64,000 bases of DNA from Phocoenobacter atlanticus (GCF_030764225.1 NZ_JASAXH010000004.1), one strand, 5' to 3'; shown: positions 26,160 to 35,174, counted from the first letter of the stretch. Notes: a model not told the origin generated them from the sequence alone. Program-made: numbers and translations.

Positions 26160-26171
26160 GTTGTTACCAAA

Positions 26172-26198
26172 TTGTTAATGTTGGAATTGTGATATGAT
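26172..26198 (+). promoter_or_regulatory. Candidate promoter of the lptCAB-ptsN-rapZ operon
   Basis: TTGTTA (26172-26177) is followed after 15 bp by an extended -10, TGATATGAT (TATGAT at 26193-26198), about 35 bp before the lptC ATG. The short spacing is tolerated by the extended -10 form. Confidence 0.5.
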
Positions 26199-26232
26199 TA
26201 CAGTCGATTTTTTATATGGATAGCTTAATAAT

Positions 26233-26811
26233 ATGAATTTACGTTTAAATATTGTGCTTGTTATTGTCGTTAGTGTGCTAGCAGGGTGGTATTTTAGCTT
26301 ACAACAAGAAGGACAAGACCTAGAACGCTTAATAAAGCGAGATGGACAACCTGAGTATGTAGGAGATAAAATTACTACAGAGGTTTACGATGTGGAAGGT
26401 AAACCTCAATATTTTGCTCAAGCAGATGAAATTAAACATTATGAAACAACGGGAAGAGTGGAGTTAGTTAATCCGTTACTTAACTTATTTGATACCGTAA
26501 AAGCATTAAAAGAATGGAAATTGACCTCAGATGAGGCTGAAATTACAAAAAATAAAATATTGCAGTTAAGAGGTAATGTAAAGATACAAAATCTTAATCC
26601 ATTATCTAAATTACAGCAAATTGAAGCAGAAATACTTTTTGTGAATTTAAAAAATCATGATATTTTTTCTGACAGTGTAGTAAGTGCTAGAGGAATTGGT
26701 TTCAATTCAACAGGAACAGGATTGCAAGGTAATTTGAAAAAACAATCAGCTAAATTCCAGAAGGATGTTAAAACACATATTGAACCAACAAAAGTTAACG
26801 AAAGAAATTAA
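26233..26811 (+). CDS. lptC: LPS export protein LptC
   Basis: Bitopic inner-membrane protein that passes LPS from LptBFG to LptA. One membrane anchor at about residues 3-21 is followed by a periplasmic beta-jellyroll region (LptC/YrbK family; conserved PEYVGDKITTEVYD and LTSDEAEITKNKILQLRGNV). At 192 residues the length is normal. It opens the run lptC-lptA-lptB, with only 8 bp before lptA. Confidence 0.93.
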   Translation: MNLRLNIVLVIVVSVLAGWYFSLQQEGQDLERLIKRDGQPEYVGDKITTEVYDVEGKPQYFAQADEIKHYETTGRVELVNPLLNLFDTVKALKEWKLTSDEAEITKNKILQLRGNVKIQNLNPLSKLQQIEAEILFVNLKNHDIFSDSVVSARGIGFNSTGTGLQGNLKKQSAKFQKDVKTHIEPTKVNERN

Positions 26812-26819
26812 GGATACAA

Positions 26820-27320
26820 ATGAAATTTATAATACGTTCTTTTATTTTTACATTATTTTTAGGTGTAAATTTATCAGCTTACTCTTTGGAGAATGATTCA
26901 AATAAGCCTATTGATATTGAATCAAGTAGTCAAGAATTTGATATGGAAACCAATACCATTACATTAAATGGCAATGTATTAATTACGCAAGGTTCCATTA
27001 AAATTGCTGCTGATAAGGTCACGATTTTTCGTCAAGAAGGTAAAAAAGAAGTGATTAAAGCGAGTGGTTCTCCTGTTAGATTTCATCAAATATTGGATTC
27101 AGGAAAACCAGTTGATGGACAAGCTAATAGAGTCCATTATGACTTAGGTACAGAGTTTTTGACTTTAATTGATAATGCACAATTAAAGCAATTAGATAGC
27201 TCAGTAAAAGCAGAGAAAATTACCTATGATGTAAAAAAACAGCAATTAAAAGCTGTTCGACAAGGGAAAGGAAATCGAGTTAAAACAGTACTTATTCCTC
27301 TCCAGTTAAAAGATAAATAA
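26820..27320 (+). CDS. lptA: Periplasmic LPS-binding protein LptA
   Basis: Forms the periplasmic bridge carrying LPS to LptDE. The signal peptide covers about residues 1-22 (ends in LSAYS). The OstA-like core contains IDIESSSQEFDMETNTITL, GNVLITQGSIKIAADKV and ASGSPVRFHQ. It is 166 residues, slightly short of E. coli LptA. It lies between lptC and lptB in one operon. Confidence 0.94.
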   Translation: MKFIIRSFIFTLFLGVNLSAYSLENDSNKPIDIESSSQEFDMETNTITLNGNVLITQGSIKIAADKVTIFRQEGKKEVIKASGSPVRFHQILDSGKPVDGQANRVHYDLGTEFLTLIDNAQLKQLDSSVKAEKITYDVKKQQLKAVRQGKGNRVKTVLIPLQLKDK

Positions 27321-27337
27321 TTTAAGTAAGGAAAATA

Positions 27338-28063
27338 ATGTCAACACTCTATGTTGAAAATTTAGCAAAAAGTTATAAAGCCCGTAACGTTGTTAAAGAT
27401 GTGAGTTTAAATGTAAATTCGGGTGAAATTGTTGGGTTACTAGGTCCAAATGGTGCGGGAAAAACCACAACATTTTATATGATTGTTGGTTTAGTTCGTC
27501 ACGATGGAGGAAAAATTAAAATTGATGATGAAGAAATCAGTTTGTTACCAATGCATAATCGAGCAACAAAAGGGATTGGTTATCTTCCTCAAGAAGCCTC
27601 TATTTTTCGTCGTTTGAGTGTTTATGATAATTTAATGGCGGTATTACAAGTTCGTAAAGATTTAAATAATGAACAACGTAAAGCGCGAGCGAATGAATTA
27701 ATTACCGAATTTAATATTGAACATATTCGCCATAATTTAGGTCAATCATTATCTGGTGGAGAGCGTCGTCGAGTTGAAATTGCTCGGGCATTAGCCGCAA
27801 GCCCTAAATTTATTTTATTAGATGAACCTTTTGCTGGCGTTGATCCAATTTCTGTAATTGATATAAAAAAAATTATTGTGAGCTTAAAAGACCGAGGGCT
27901 TGGAGTATTAATTACAGATCATAATGTAAGAGAAACCTTAGATGTTTGTGAGAGAGCTTATATTGTCGGTAGTGGAGAAGTGATTGCAACAGGTTCTCCA
28001 CAACAAATTTTAGAAAATAAAGATGTGAAACAAATATATTTGGGTGATCAATTTAGATTATAA
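27338..28063 (+). CDS. lptB: LPS export ABC transporter ATPase LptB
   Basis: Powers LPS extraction with LptFG. Walker A GPNGAGKTT, Q-loop YLPQEASIF, signature LSGGERRRVEIARAL, Walker B FILLDEPFAGVDP and the H-loop ITDHNVRETL are all present in 241 residues. AAGGAAAA lies about 6 nt before the ATG. In E. coli rpoN and hpf follow lptB; here ptsN follows directly. Confidence 0.98.
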   Translation: MSTLYVENLAKSYKARNVVKDVSLNVNSGEIVGLLGPNGAGKTTTFYMIVGLVRHDGGKIKIDDEEISLLPMHNRATKGIGYLPQEASIFRRLSVYDNLMAVLQVRKDLNNEQRKARANELITEFNIEHIRHNLGQSLSGGERRRVEIARALAASPKFILLDEPFAGVDPISVIDIKKIIVSLKDRGLGVLITDHNVRETLDVCERAYIVGSGEVIATGSPQQILENKDVKQIYLGDQFRL

Positions 28064-28100
28064 ATTGATTTATTAAGTCGTATACATATAAGTATAAATA

Positions 28101-28649
28101 ATGAAATTAACAAAATACCTTAAACCTGAATTGATTCGTGTAGGCGTTCATATTTCAAGTAAAAAAAGAGCATTAGAAATAGTAGGCTCTGTAGTAACAG
28201 ATTATTTAATACAGCATTTTTCAGAAAATTATGATGTTTCTGCAATAGACTGTTTTTCTTGTCTATGTAAGCGTGAAAAATTAGGTTCAACGTGCATTAA
28301 TTATGGCATTGCAGTTCCCCATACCAAATTACCAAATTGGAATAGTGATGAGCCGATCGCTGTTTTTTTACAATTAGAAAATCCAATTGATTATGAAACT
28401 ATAGAAAATAAGGAAATTGACCTTATTTTTGCAATGATTTTCCCTGATAAGGAAAATGATGAATATAAAAAAGATTTACAGGAAATTGTCACTATATTAA
28501 ATAATAAGCAACTTGCAAAATCACTTAGAACGGCTGAATCAGAGGAAGATGTCTGGAATATACTTGAAACAGCAGATTCAGAAATGTGTACAGCTCTACA
28601 GGATGTAGAAAACCAAGATCAAATAAAGAGTATGAGTAGTGAGGAGTAA
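28101..28649 (+). CDS. ptsN: PTS IIA-like nitrogen regulatory protein
   Basis: EIIA(Ntr)-type phosphocarrier. The phosphorylatable histidine is in YGIAVPHTKLPN (about residue 74), preceded by KREKLGSTCI. The protein has 182 residues against about 160 in E. coli because of an acidic C-terminal tail. rpoN and hpf, which sit between lptB and ptsN in enterobacteria, are absent, as also in H. influenzae. It lies 3 bp before rapZ. Confidence 0.92.
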   Translation: MKLTKYLKPELIRVGVHISSKKRALEIVGSVVTDYLIQHFSENYDVSAIDCFSCLCKREKLGSTCINYGIAVPHTKLPNWNSDEPIAVFLQLENPIDYETIENKEIDLIFAMIFPDKENDEYKKDLQEIVTILNNKQLAKSLRTAESEEDVWNILETADSEMCTALQDVENQDQIKSMSSEE

Positions 28650-28652
28650 AAG

Positions 28653-29507
28653 ATGGAATTAATTATAGTGAGCGGGAGATCCGGTTCAGGAAAATCTGTT
28701 GCTTTACGAGTATTAGAAGATATGGGGTACTATTGTGTTGATAATATGCCACTTTCTTTAATTCCAAATTTAGTCAATATTTTATCTAAAACTGAAACAG
28801 CCATTGTCATTAGTTTAGATATTCGTAATTTCCCTAATCATATTGCTAAACCTGATCAAATTTTTGCGGAATTGCCGACGTATTTAGATACTCGTTTCAT
28901 TTTTTTAGATTGTGATCCTCAGGTTTTAGTTCAACGTTATAGCGATTCTCGTCGGTTACATCCCCTTTCTACACAAAATTTGTCTTTAACTGGTGCAATT
29001 GAATTTGAAAATAAAATTCTTGAACCTTTATATCAATATGCGAATGACATAATAGATACCACGCATCTTTCCACTCATCAACTGGCGGATAAATTAAGAA
29101 ATTTATTAAGAGGTGATGAAACAAAAGAATTGCATATTATTTTTGAATCTTTTGGTTTTAAATATGGTATTCCGACAGATGCAGATTATGTTTTCGATGT
29201 GCGTTTTCTTCCAAATCCACACTGGGATATTCATCTTCGCCCAATGACTGGTCTTGAAAAACCCGTTCAAAATTTTCTATCAGATCATCAAATTGTAAAT
29301 CAGTTTATCCATCAAACCACCGATTATCTGTTGACTTGGTTACCTGATCTTAAAAAGAATAATCGTAGTTATCTTACTATTGCAATTGGTTGTACTGGCG
29401 GTAAACATCGTTCTGTTTTTGTGGCAGAAAAATTATTTGAAGAGTTTAAATGTAAAAATCATAATGTGAAAATTCGCCATCGTCAGTTAGAGTCACTAAA
29501 TGTATAA
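28653..29507 (+). CDS. rapZ: RNase adapter protein RapZ
   Basis: RNA-binding adapter that in enterobacteria directs RNase E to GlmZ and so tunes GlmS levels and cell-wall precursor supply. Walker A GRSGSGKSVALR lies at residues 8-19; YYCVDNMPLSLI and the C-terminal GCTGGKHRSVFVAE (about 245-258) are family signatures. At 284 residues it is full length. Last gene of the lpt-ptsN-rapZ run; the npr gene found after it in E. coli is not here. Confidence 0.96.
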   Translation: MELIIVSGRSGSGKSVALRVLEDMGYYCVDNMPLSLIPNLVNILSKTETAIVISLDIRNFPNHIAKPDQIFAELPTYLDTRFIFLDCDPQVLVQRYSDSRRLHPLSTQNLSLTGAIEFENKILEPLYQYANDIIDTTHLSTHQLADKLRNLLRGDETKELHIIFESFGFKYGIPTDADYVFDVRFLPNPHWDIHLRPMTGLEKPVQNFLSDHQIVNQFIHQTTDYLLTWLPDLKKNNRSYLTIAIGCTGGKHRSVFVAEKLFEEFKCKNHNVKIRHRQLESLNV

Positions 29508-29533
29508 ACAAAATTAAAACTATTTGTTATAAT
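29505..29533 (+). promoter_or_regulatory. Candidate promoter of the wzz-like gene
   Basis: An extended -10 (TGTTATAAT, with TATAAT at 29528-29533) lies 37 bp before the ATG at 29570. The -35 position is occupied only by ATAAAC, which is weak. Confidence 0.45.
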
Positions 29534-29569
29534 GCGTCGTCAATATTTAAATATAATCAAGGAAAAATT

Positions 29570-31078
29570 ATGAACAGCGAAAATACAAATGTAATAGCCA
29601 ATGATGAAATTGATTTACTGGCTATGTTTAAAAACCTTTTTAAACAAAGAGGGCTAATTATTGCTTTCACACTCGCTTTCTTTTTATTTGCGTTAGCTTT
29701 TCAATTTTCAAAGTTAGCATTTTACACACCAAAAACAGTGAATTACCCTATTGCAATTGAGTTTATTTCTTCTAGTGATAGTCGTTATCCTAATGGCGTA
29801 AAATTTTCTCCAGAAGATATCATTGTGCCAGAGAACATAAAACTAGCACTAGAAGATACGAATATAGATGCTGATATTCGAGGAGTATCTAAGGCTATAT
29901 CAATTGAAGCAACAAATTCTTTAATAAAAATTGCAGAAAATACCTTATTAAATAATTTATCGAATAAAAAAATCACGAAAGACCAAGTAGAAGAAACAAA
30001 AGCATCCTTAGATTTACTTAAAAATAATGCGAAAACGTATGTAACTTTAAGTTTGGACTTATCTCAGATCAAACTTTCTGAAAATGATGCAAAAAAATTA
30101 CTTAAAGCGGTGACAACAGAATGGTCTAAAAATGCGGTAACTAAGGGGTTAGTTAGCCCAAATATTTCTTATCCGCAAGAAGCATTTGTTTATGATAAAA
30201 ATGCGGTGATTATTGATAATTATGATAAGTTATTAAATTATAGTAAAGGCGTAGAGGTTGCATTGGAAAAACTATCAATGCTCGATGGAAGTAATTCTAT
30301 TTCTGTAAATAACCATAACCTTAATGATCTTACTCGTACAATAAAAGATGTGATTGATAATGATATTAATGTAATGCGATCTTATACCTATTCCATTTCA
30401 CCAGAATTAGTTAAGAATAATAAATTACTAGAGATGCAAATTTTTTCACAACTTAGAGTAAAAGAATTAGATAGAGCCGAAATAAATAAAAAAATAGCCG
30501 CTTATGATTTTATTTTAAGTAAATTGAGTACAAATATAGAGAGTAGTAATACGGTACAGCAACCATTGAAAAATCCATCTATTGAAGCAAGTATGGATAA
30601 AAGTATGCTAAATGATTTATTACATTTAGGCTCACAATTATCATCATCAGAGCTTAAGAAAGAAATTATTAATAAAAGAATTGCAGCTTCAGAAAAATTA
30701 TTTTCATTGGAAAAAGAAATCGATATGATTGCTGGTAGCATAAGTAGCATAAGTAGCATAAGTAGCATAAGTAGCATAAGTGATACTGAAAATCAACAAA
30801 AAACCATTGCTATGATACCAACTATTTTCGAAAATACGGTAAAAAAAGTGAATGAATCACAGAAAATCTTTATGATATTATTAAATGAATATAAAAAGTT
30901 GTCTATGAATAAGAGTAGTTCTCTTTATAGTACTGTAGCAGAACCTTATATCGCAAATTCATTTGGTTTTAATTTGAAAAAATCATTAATTATTCTATTT
31001 GCATCAACCTTTATGGGATTATTTATTGGAATGGGAATTGCTTTGTTGCGTTCAGCATTTTTATCAAATAAAAAATAA
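29570..31078 (+). CDS. Wzz-type polysaccharide chain-length regulator
   Basis: An inner-membrane co-polymerase that sets the length of O-antigen or a related glycan. The N-terminal cytoplasmic start NDEIDLLAMFKNLFKQRG leads to a first membrane helix (about 30-50), a long periplasmic coiled region, and a second helix (about 470-493) near the C-terminus, the Wzz topology. It has 502 residues, longer than typical Wzz (about 330), closer to the FepE/long-chain size range. Residues about 389-404 form a repeat of Ser-Ile-Ser encoded by five 9-bp units. No other glycan genes are adjacent. Confidence 0.8.
   Translation: MNSENTNVIANDEIDLLAMFKNLFKQRGLIIAFTLAFFLFALAFQFSKLAFYTPKTVNYPIAIEFISSSDSRYPNGVKFSPEDIIVPENIKLALEDTNIDADIRGVSKAISIEATNSLIKIAENTLLNNLSNKKITKDQVEETKASLDLLKNNAKTYVTLSLDLSQIKLSENDAKKLLKAVTTEWSKNAVTKGLVSPNISYPQEAFVYDKNAVIIDNYDKLLNYSKGVEVALEKLSMLDGSNSISVNNHNLNDLTRTIKDVIDNDINVMRSYTYSISPELVKNNKLLEMQIFSQLRVKELDRAEINKKIAAYDFILSKLSTNIESSNTVQQPLKNPSIEASMDKSMLNDLLHLGSQLSSSELKKEIINKRIAASEKLFSLEKEIDMIAGSISSISSISSISSISDTENQQKTIAMIPTIFENTVKKVNESQKIFMILLNEYKKLSMNKSSSLYSTVAEPYIANSFGFNLKKSLIILFASTFMGLFIGMGIALLRSAFLSNKK
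30735..30779 (+). repeat. Five copies of a 9-bp tandem repeat inside the wzz-like gene
   Basis: GTAGCATAA is repeated five times without change, encoding repeated Ser-Ile-Ser. Gain or loss of units keeps the frame and would lengthen or shorten the periplasmic domain by three residues each. Confidence 0.92.
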
Positions 31079-31087
31079 AATTTAGGT

Positions 31088-31118
31088 AGGTATAAAGGAC
31101 AAAATGTCTTTTATACCT
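31088..31118. terminator. Hairpin between convergent wzz-like gene and xerC
   Basis: AGGTATAAAGGAC (31088-31100) pairs with GTCTTTTATACCT (31106-31118) over 13 bp with one G-T pair and a 5-nt loop. It probably ends both converging transcripts. Confidence 0.75.
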
Positions 31119-31145
31119 CAATTTTGTGTAGAAAACATATTACCA

Positions 31146-32066
31146 CTACTTCTTACGCTTAGCTCTTGGGTGAGCGGCATCATAAACATTAGCAAGATGT
31201 TGAAAATCTAAGTGTGTATAGACTTGAGTTGTGGAAAGGCTTGAATGTCCTAAAAGTTCTTGTACTGCTCTTAAATCACCACTTCCTTCTAACATCTGTG
31301 TAGCAAAAGAGTGGCGGAGTTTATGAGGATGTAAGTGTGTTTCTAACCCCTGCTTTTGTCCCCATTTTTTCATAATAAGTTGAATTGCACGTTGTGAAAT
31401 TCTAGTACCTCGAGTATTTAAAAATAATGCCTCTTCTGTAGGTTTAAATTGAAGACGTACCTCTAACCATTTTTGTAATACTGCTATCGCTTTTGAACCA
31501 ATAGGTAAAATTCGCTCTTTACTTCCTTTTCCTAATACTCGCACTTCTTTAGTCTTAAAATCAATGTCGCCTAAATTAATGCCTTGTAATTCTGCTAAGC
31601 GAAGTCCAGAACTATAGGTTAGTTCCATCATTGCAAGATCTCGCCAATCTGTGGCTTTTTCAGGAGTAAAATCCAGTAAATGGGAAAGTTGTTCAGCATC
31701 TATATTTTTAGGAAGGTGTTTTCCTTGTTTAGGTGCTTTAATACCTTGTGCAGGATTGACCGTCATTTTTTCACTGCGTATTAAATAGTTAAAAAACTGA
31801 CGGAGTGCTGAAAGACGAAGATTAATGCTTTTTGCTCCCAAATTTGCTTTATGACTTTGTGTTAAAATCCAACGCACTGTACTAGGTTGGATATCTTGCC
31901 ATTGAGTGATTTGTGCTTGCACAAGCAACTCTGCCACTGCTTTAAGTTGGCGTTGATAATTGGTAACAGTATGTATGCTGGCTTGTCGCTCAATACGTAG
32001 AAAATCCCAGTAAGGTTGTGTTTGAGCGAGAAGCCTTTGTACTTCAAGATTTATTATTTCAGACAT
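31146..32066 (-). CDS. xerC: Tyrosine recombinase XerC
   Basis: Resolves chromosome dimers with XerD at dif. The N-terminal SAM-like domain (about 10-95) is followed by the catalytic domain. Catalytic residues are visible in SSGLRLAEL (Arg), LGKGSKERILP (Lys), HPHKLRHSFAT (His and Arg), LLGHSS (His) and TTQVYTHLD (nucleophilic Tyr). At 306 residues it is standard. Its start is 40 bp from the 3' side of mscL on the same strand, so read-through from mscL is possible. Confidence 0.97.
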   Translation of the reverse strand: MSEIINLEVQRLLAQTQPYWDFLRIERQASIHTVTNYQRQLKAVAELLVQAQITQWQDIQPSTVRWILTQSHKANLGAKSINLRLSALRQFFNYLIRSEKMTVNPAQGIKAPKQGKHLPKNIDAEQLSHLLDFTPEKATDWRDLAMMELTYSSGLRLAELQGINLGDIDFKTKEVRVLGKGSKERILPIGSKAIAVLQKWLEVRLQFKPTEEALFLNTRGTRISQRAIQLIMKKWGQKQGLETHLHPHKLRHSFATQMLEGSGDLRAVQELLGHSSLSTTQVYTHLDFQHLANVYDAAHPRAKRKK

Positions 32067-32105
32067 ACTTGCAGTATAGAATAAAATATTAAAATAGAAA
32101 ATAGA

Positions 32106-32504
32106 TTATTTTTGCAATAAATCACGAATTTCAGTCAGTAATTCTTCTTGAGTTGGAGCTTTTGGTTTTTTCTCTTCCTCTTCTATTTCTGCTTTTTTCA
32201 TTTTATTGATTACTTTAACTACCATAAAGATCGCTGCAGCAATAATTAAAAAATCAAAAATAGTTTGAATAAAAATACCATAATTCATTGTAACTGCCGC
32301 CGTTTTTTCAGTAGCAGCTTTTAAAACTATCGCTAAATCTTTAAAATCTACCCCTCCAATTAAAACACCGAGTGGAGGCATAATAATGTCTTTTACAAAA
32401 GAAGCGACAATCTTTCCAAAAGCACTACCAATAACAACACCGACAGCCAAATCAACCACATTACCTTTAATTGCGAACTGTTTAAACTCTTTTAATATAC
32501 TCAT
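32106..32504 (-). CDS. mscL: Large-conductance mechanosensitive channel
   Basis: Pentameric pressure-relief channel of the inner membrane. The N-terminus MSILKEFKQFAIKGNVVDLA, the first helix VGVVIGSAFGKIVASFV and the second helix IFIQTIFDFLIIAAAIFMVV are typical; the C-terminal helix carries many K and E. I chose the ATG at 32504 (132 residues) because GAGGAAA precedes it; a start at 32573 would add 23 unrelated residues read through the rpsT terminator. Confidence 0.96.
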   Translation of the reverse strand: MSILKEFKQFAIKGNVVDLAVGVVIGSAFGKIVASFVKDIIMPPLGVLIGGVDFKDLAIVLKAATEKTAAVTMNYGIFIQTIFDFLIIAAAIFMVVKVINKMKKAEIEEEEKKPKAPTQEELLTEIRDLLQK

Positions 32505-32529
32505 CGTTTTTTCCTCTTTAGATTTAGAA

Positions 32530-32558
32530 ATAAAAAACCCACCAAGCGGTGGGTTTCT
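32530..32558 (-). terminator. rpsT terminator containing an uptake-signal core
   Basis: AAACCCACC (32535-32543) and GGTGGGTTT (32548-32556) form a 9-bp stem with loop AAGC. On the minus strand it follows rpsT and is followed by a T-run. The stem-loop contains CAAGCGGTG, so the uptake-signal core forms part of the terminator. Confidence 0.9.
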
Positions 32559-32573
32559 TATAAAAATTTGCAA

Positions 32574-32837
32574 TTATGCTAATTTTTTGATTTGAGCGGC
32601 TAGTTTCGCTTTGTGATTAGCTGCTTTATTTTTGTGAATTAAGCGTTTTGACGCCATACGATCCACAATTTTTTGCATTTCTAAAAATGCTGCTTGAGAC
32701 GCTGCTTTATCACCAGCTTCAACTGCTGCGTAAACTTTCTTAATGTAAGTACGCATCATTGAACGTAAACTTGCATTGTGTTGGCGGTGTTTTTCAGATT
32801 GTACCGCACGTTTTTTTGCCGACTTGATATTAGCCAA
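32574..32837 (-). CDS. rpsT: 30S ribosomal protein S20
   Basis: Small-subunit protein binding 16S rRNA helices. Starting from TTG at 32837 the 87 residues begin MANIKSAKKRAVQSEKHRQH, matching gammaproteobacterial S20. AGGAG lies 7 nt upstream of that TTG. An earlier TTG at 32843 is only about 1 nt from the SD and would add two residues. A UUG start is also used by E. coli rpsT, where it takes part in autogenous control. An intrinsic terminator follows. Confidence 0.97.
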   Translation of the reverse strand: MANIKSAKKRAVQSEKHRQHNASLRSMMRTYIKKVYAAVEAGDKAASQAAFLEMQKIVDRMASKRLIHKNKAANHKAKLAAQIKKLA

Positions 32838-33069
32838 GGTCAAACTCCTAAAAAATATCTATGTAAAATAAAAAGCACAAATAGACTTCATGCTACTACT
32901 AAATCTGTCATTTTCAATGAGACACGGGCTTGAAAATAGAACCATTTCACACAAAAAAACTCTCGTGGAAAAGATAGGGAGCAATTCTAACAGTTTTTTT
33001 ATGTTTTTCCCATAATAAACTGTTAAAATTCCGATCAATTTTTAAAAACAAATGAAGAGAACCATTATT

Positions 33070-34641
33070 TTGAGTAAAAAATTAATAAAATCGGGAATAA
33101 TTGTGAGTAGTATGACACTGCTTTCTCGAATATTAGGTTTGGTTAGGGATATTGTTGTGGCAAATATTTTGGGTACTGGTGTATCTGCTGATGTGTTTTT
33201 ATTTGCTAATCGAATACCTAATTTTTTACGTCGCTTATTTGCAGAAGGGGCTTTTTCTAAAGCTTTTGTACCTGTATTAGCAGAATATAATGCAGATGGT
33301 GAGTTAGATAAAACACGAGAGTTTGTTGCGAAAGTATCAGGAACATTAGGTGGGTTAGTAACCATAGTTACTCTTGTTGCGATGATCGCCTCTCCTGTTG
33401 TTGCGGCGCTATTTGGTACAGGATGGTTTATTGATTGGTTAAATGATGGTGCAGATGCTCAAAAATTTACTCAAGCTTCATTATTACTTAAAATTACTTT
33501 TCCTTATTTGTGGTTTATCACTTTTGTTGCCTTATCTGGTGCAGTATTAAATACAATTGGTAAATTTGGTGTAATGGCTTTTTCCCCAGTTTTATTGAAT
33601 GTGGCTATTATTGGCGTTGCACTATTTGCTGTAGATTATTTCCCTTCAACGGATATTGCACTTGCGTTTGGTGTTTTTTTAGGAGGGTTATTACAATTTT
33701 TATTCCAAATTCCTTTCCTTAAAAAAGAAAAGTTACTGGTTAAGCCTAAATGGGCATGGCGAGACAAAGGTGTGACAAAAGTCCGAAACTTAATGATCCC
33801 TGCGTTATTTGGTGTATCGGTAACACAAGTGAATTTATTATTAAATCAAGTCATCGCCTCTTTTTTAGTGACAGGTTCAATTAGTTGGCTCTATTATTCA
33901 GATCGCTTAATTGAATTTCCTTTAGGATTATTTGGTATTGCAATTTCTACTGTGGTTCTTCCTAATTTATCTATAATTGCGAAAAAGAAAGATATTGATG
34001 AAATACAAAGAAAAGCAGAATTTAGTCAAACAATGGATTGGGGCGTTAGAATGGTGCTATTGTTAGGTATTCCAGCAATGTTTGGAATTGGATTATTAGC
34101 AAAGCCGCTTTTAATGACGATTTTTATGCGAGGTAAATTCCAACTCTCTGATGTGATTGCGTCTTCACAGTCTTTGTTAGTAATGTGTTTTGGATTAATT
34201 AGCTATATGATGATCAGCATTTTAGCGAATGGTTTTTATGCCAATCAAAATACAAAAACCCCCGTAAAAATCGGTATTATTGCAGCTGTTAGTAATATTT
34301 GTTTTGGATTACTTGCGATTCCATTTAGCTATGTTGGATTAGCTATGGCTTCTGCATTATCAGCCGCAGTAAATGCAAGCCTACTATATCGAGGATTATC
34401 ACGAAGAGGCATATATAAAATATCATTGAAAACTATCATTTTTACCCTAAAATTATTGATTGCAGCACTGGTTATGGGAGGGGTAGTAAATTATTTTTCT
34501 CCAAATTTACAAGAATGGTATAGTTTAACATTATTGCAACGTATTCATTGGCTCAGTTGGTTAGTGTTATTGGCAGCAACGATTTATTTTAGTTGTCTAG
34601 TTCTATTAGGATTACGTAAACAAGATTTCAAGGTGGAATAG
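33070..34641 (+). CDS. murJ: Lipid II flippase MurJ
   Basis: Moves lipid II across the inner membrane for peptidoglycan synthesis. It has about 14 membrane helices, and the N-terminus LIKSGIIVSSMTLLSRILGL followed by VRDIVVANILG is the MviN/MurJ signature; RIPNFLRRLFAEGAFSKAF contains the conserved arginines. I prefer TTG 33070, giving MSKKLIKSG as in relatives, with GAAGAGA upstream; ATG 33052 would add six residues but has no SD. The downstream hemG overlaps it by 1 nt. Confidence 0.95.
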   Translation: MSKKLIKSGIIVSSMTLLSRILGLVRDIVVANILGTGVSADVFLFANRIPNFLRRLFAEGAFSKAFVPVLAEYNADGELDKTREFVAKVSGTLGGLVTIVTLVAMIASPVVAALFGTGWFIDWLNDGADAQKFTQASLLLKITFPYLWFITFVALSGAVLNTIGKFGVMAFSPVLLNVAIIGVALFAVDYFPSTDIALAFGVFLGGLLQFLFQIPFLKKEKLLVKPKWAWRDKGVTKVRNLMIPALFGVSVTQVNLLLNQVIASFLVTGSISWLYYSDRLIEFPLGLFGIAISTVVLPNLSIIAKKKDIDEIQRKAEFSQTMDWGVRMVLLLGIPAMFGIGLLAKPLLMTIFMRGKFQLSDVIASSQSLLVMCFGLISYMMISILANGFYANQNTKTPVKIGIIAAVSNICFGLLAIPFSYVGLAMASALSAAVNASLLYRGLSRRGIYKISLKTIIFTLKLLIAALVMGGVVNYFSPNLQEWYSLTLLQRIHWLSWLVLLAATIYFSCLVLLGLRKQDFKVE

Positions 34642-35174
34642 TGAAAACAATCATTTTATATTTGACCACAGATGGTCAAACACAGAAAATTGCCAAACAG
34701 ATCGGACAAGTGCTTCAAGGTGAAGTGAGTTTATGCTCATTAAGAGAAAATACCATAACATCGGACGAGCTAGCCAGTTTTGATAATATCATTATTGGTG
34801 CGTCCATTCGTTATGGTCGCTTTGATTCTTTGCTGAAAAAATTTATTCAACAGCATCATTTGATACTAAATCAAAAAAAATCTGCATTTTTTAGTGTAAA
34901 TCTTACCGCTAGGAAAGAGAATAAAAATCAGCCTGAAACAAATGCTTATACTCGTAAGCTATTAGAAAGTATTCAATGGAAACCAAATTGGGTTGCCGTT
35001 TTTGCAGGTAGTTTACTTTATCCTAAATACTCTTGGTATGACCGACTGATTATTCAATTTATTATGAGGTTAACAGGTGGAGAAACAGATACCTCAAAAG
35101 AGGTGGAATATACCGATTGGCAGCGGGTTAATGATTTTGCACAAAAATTTAATATTATAAGCGGTAAGATGTAA
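34641..35174 (+). CDS. hemG: Menaquinone-dependent protoporphyrinogen oxidase HemG
   Basis: Flavodoxin-like enzyme that oxidises protoporphyrinogen IX to protoporphyrin IX in heme synthesis. The FMN-binding loop is TTDGQTQKIAKQIG (about 9-22), and FDNIIIGASIRYGRFDS and FAGSLLYPKYSWYDRLIIQ are HemG features, the latter including the long membrane-associated insert. Start is GTG at 34641, overlapping the murJ stop by 1 nt. It is 177 residues. Confidence 0.92.
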   Translation: MKTIILYLTTDGQTQKIAKQIGQVLQGEVSLCSLRENTITSDELASFDNIIIGASIRYGRFDSLLKKFIQQHHLILNQKKSAFFSVNLTARKENKNQPETNAYTRKLLESIQWKPNWVAVFAGSLLYPKYSWYDRLIIQFIMRLTGGETDTSKEVEYTDWQRVNDFAQKFNIISGKM

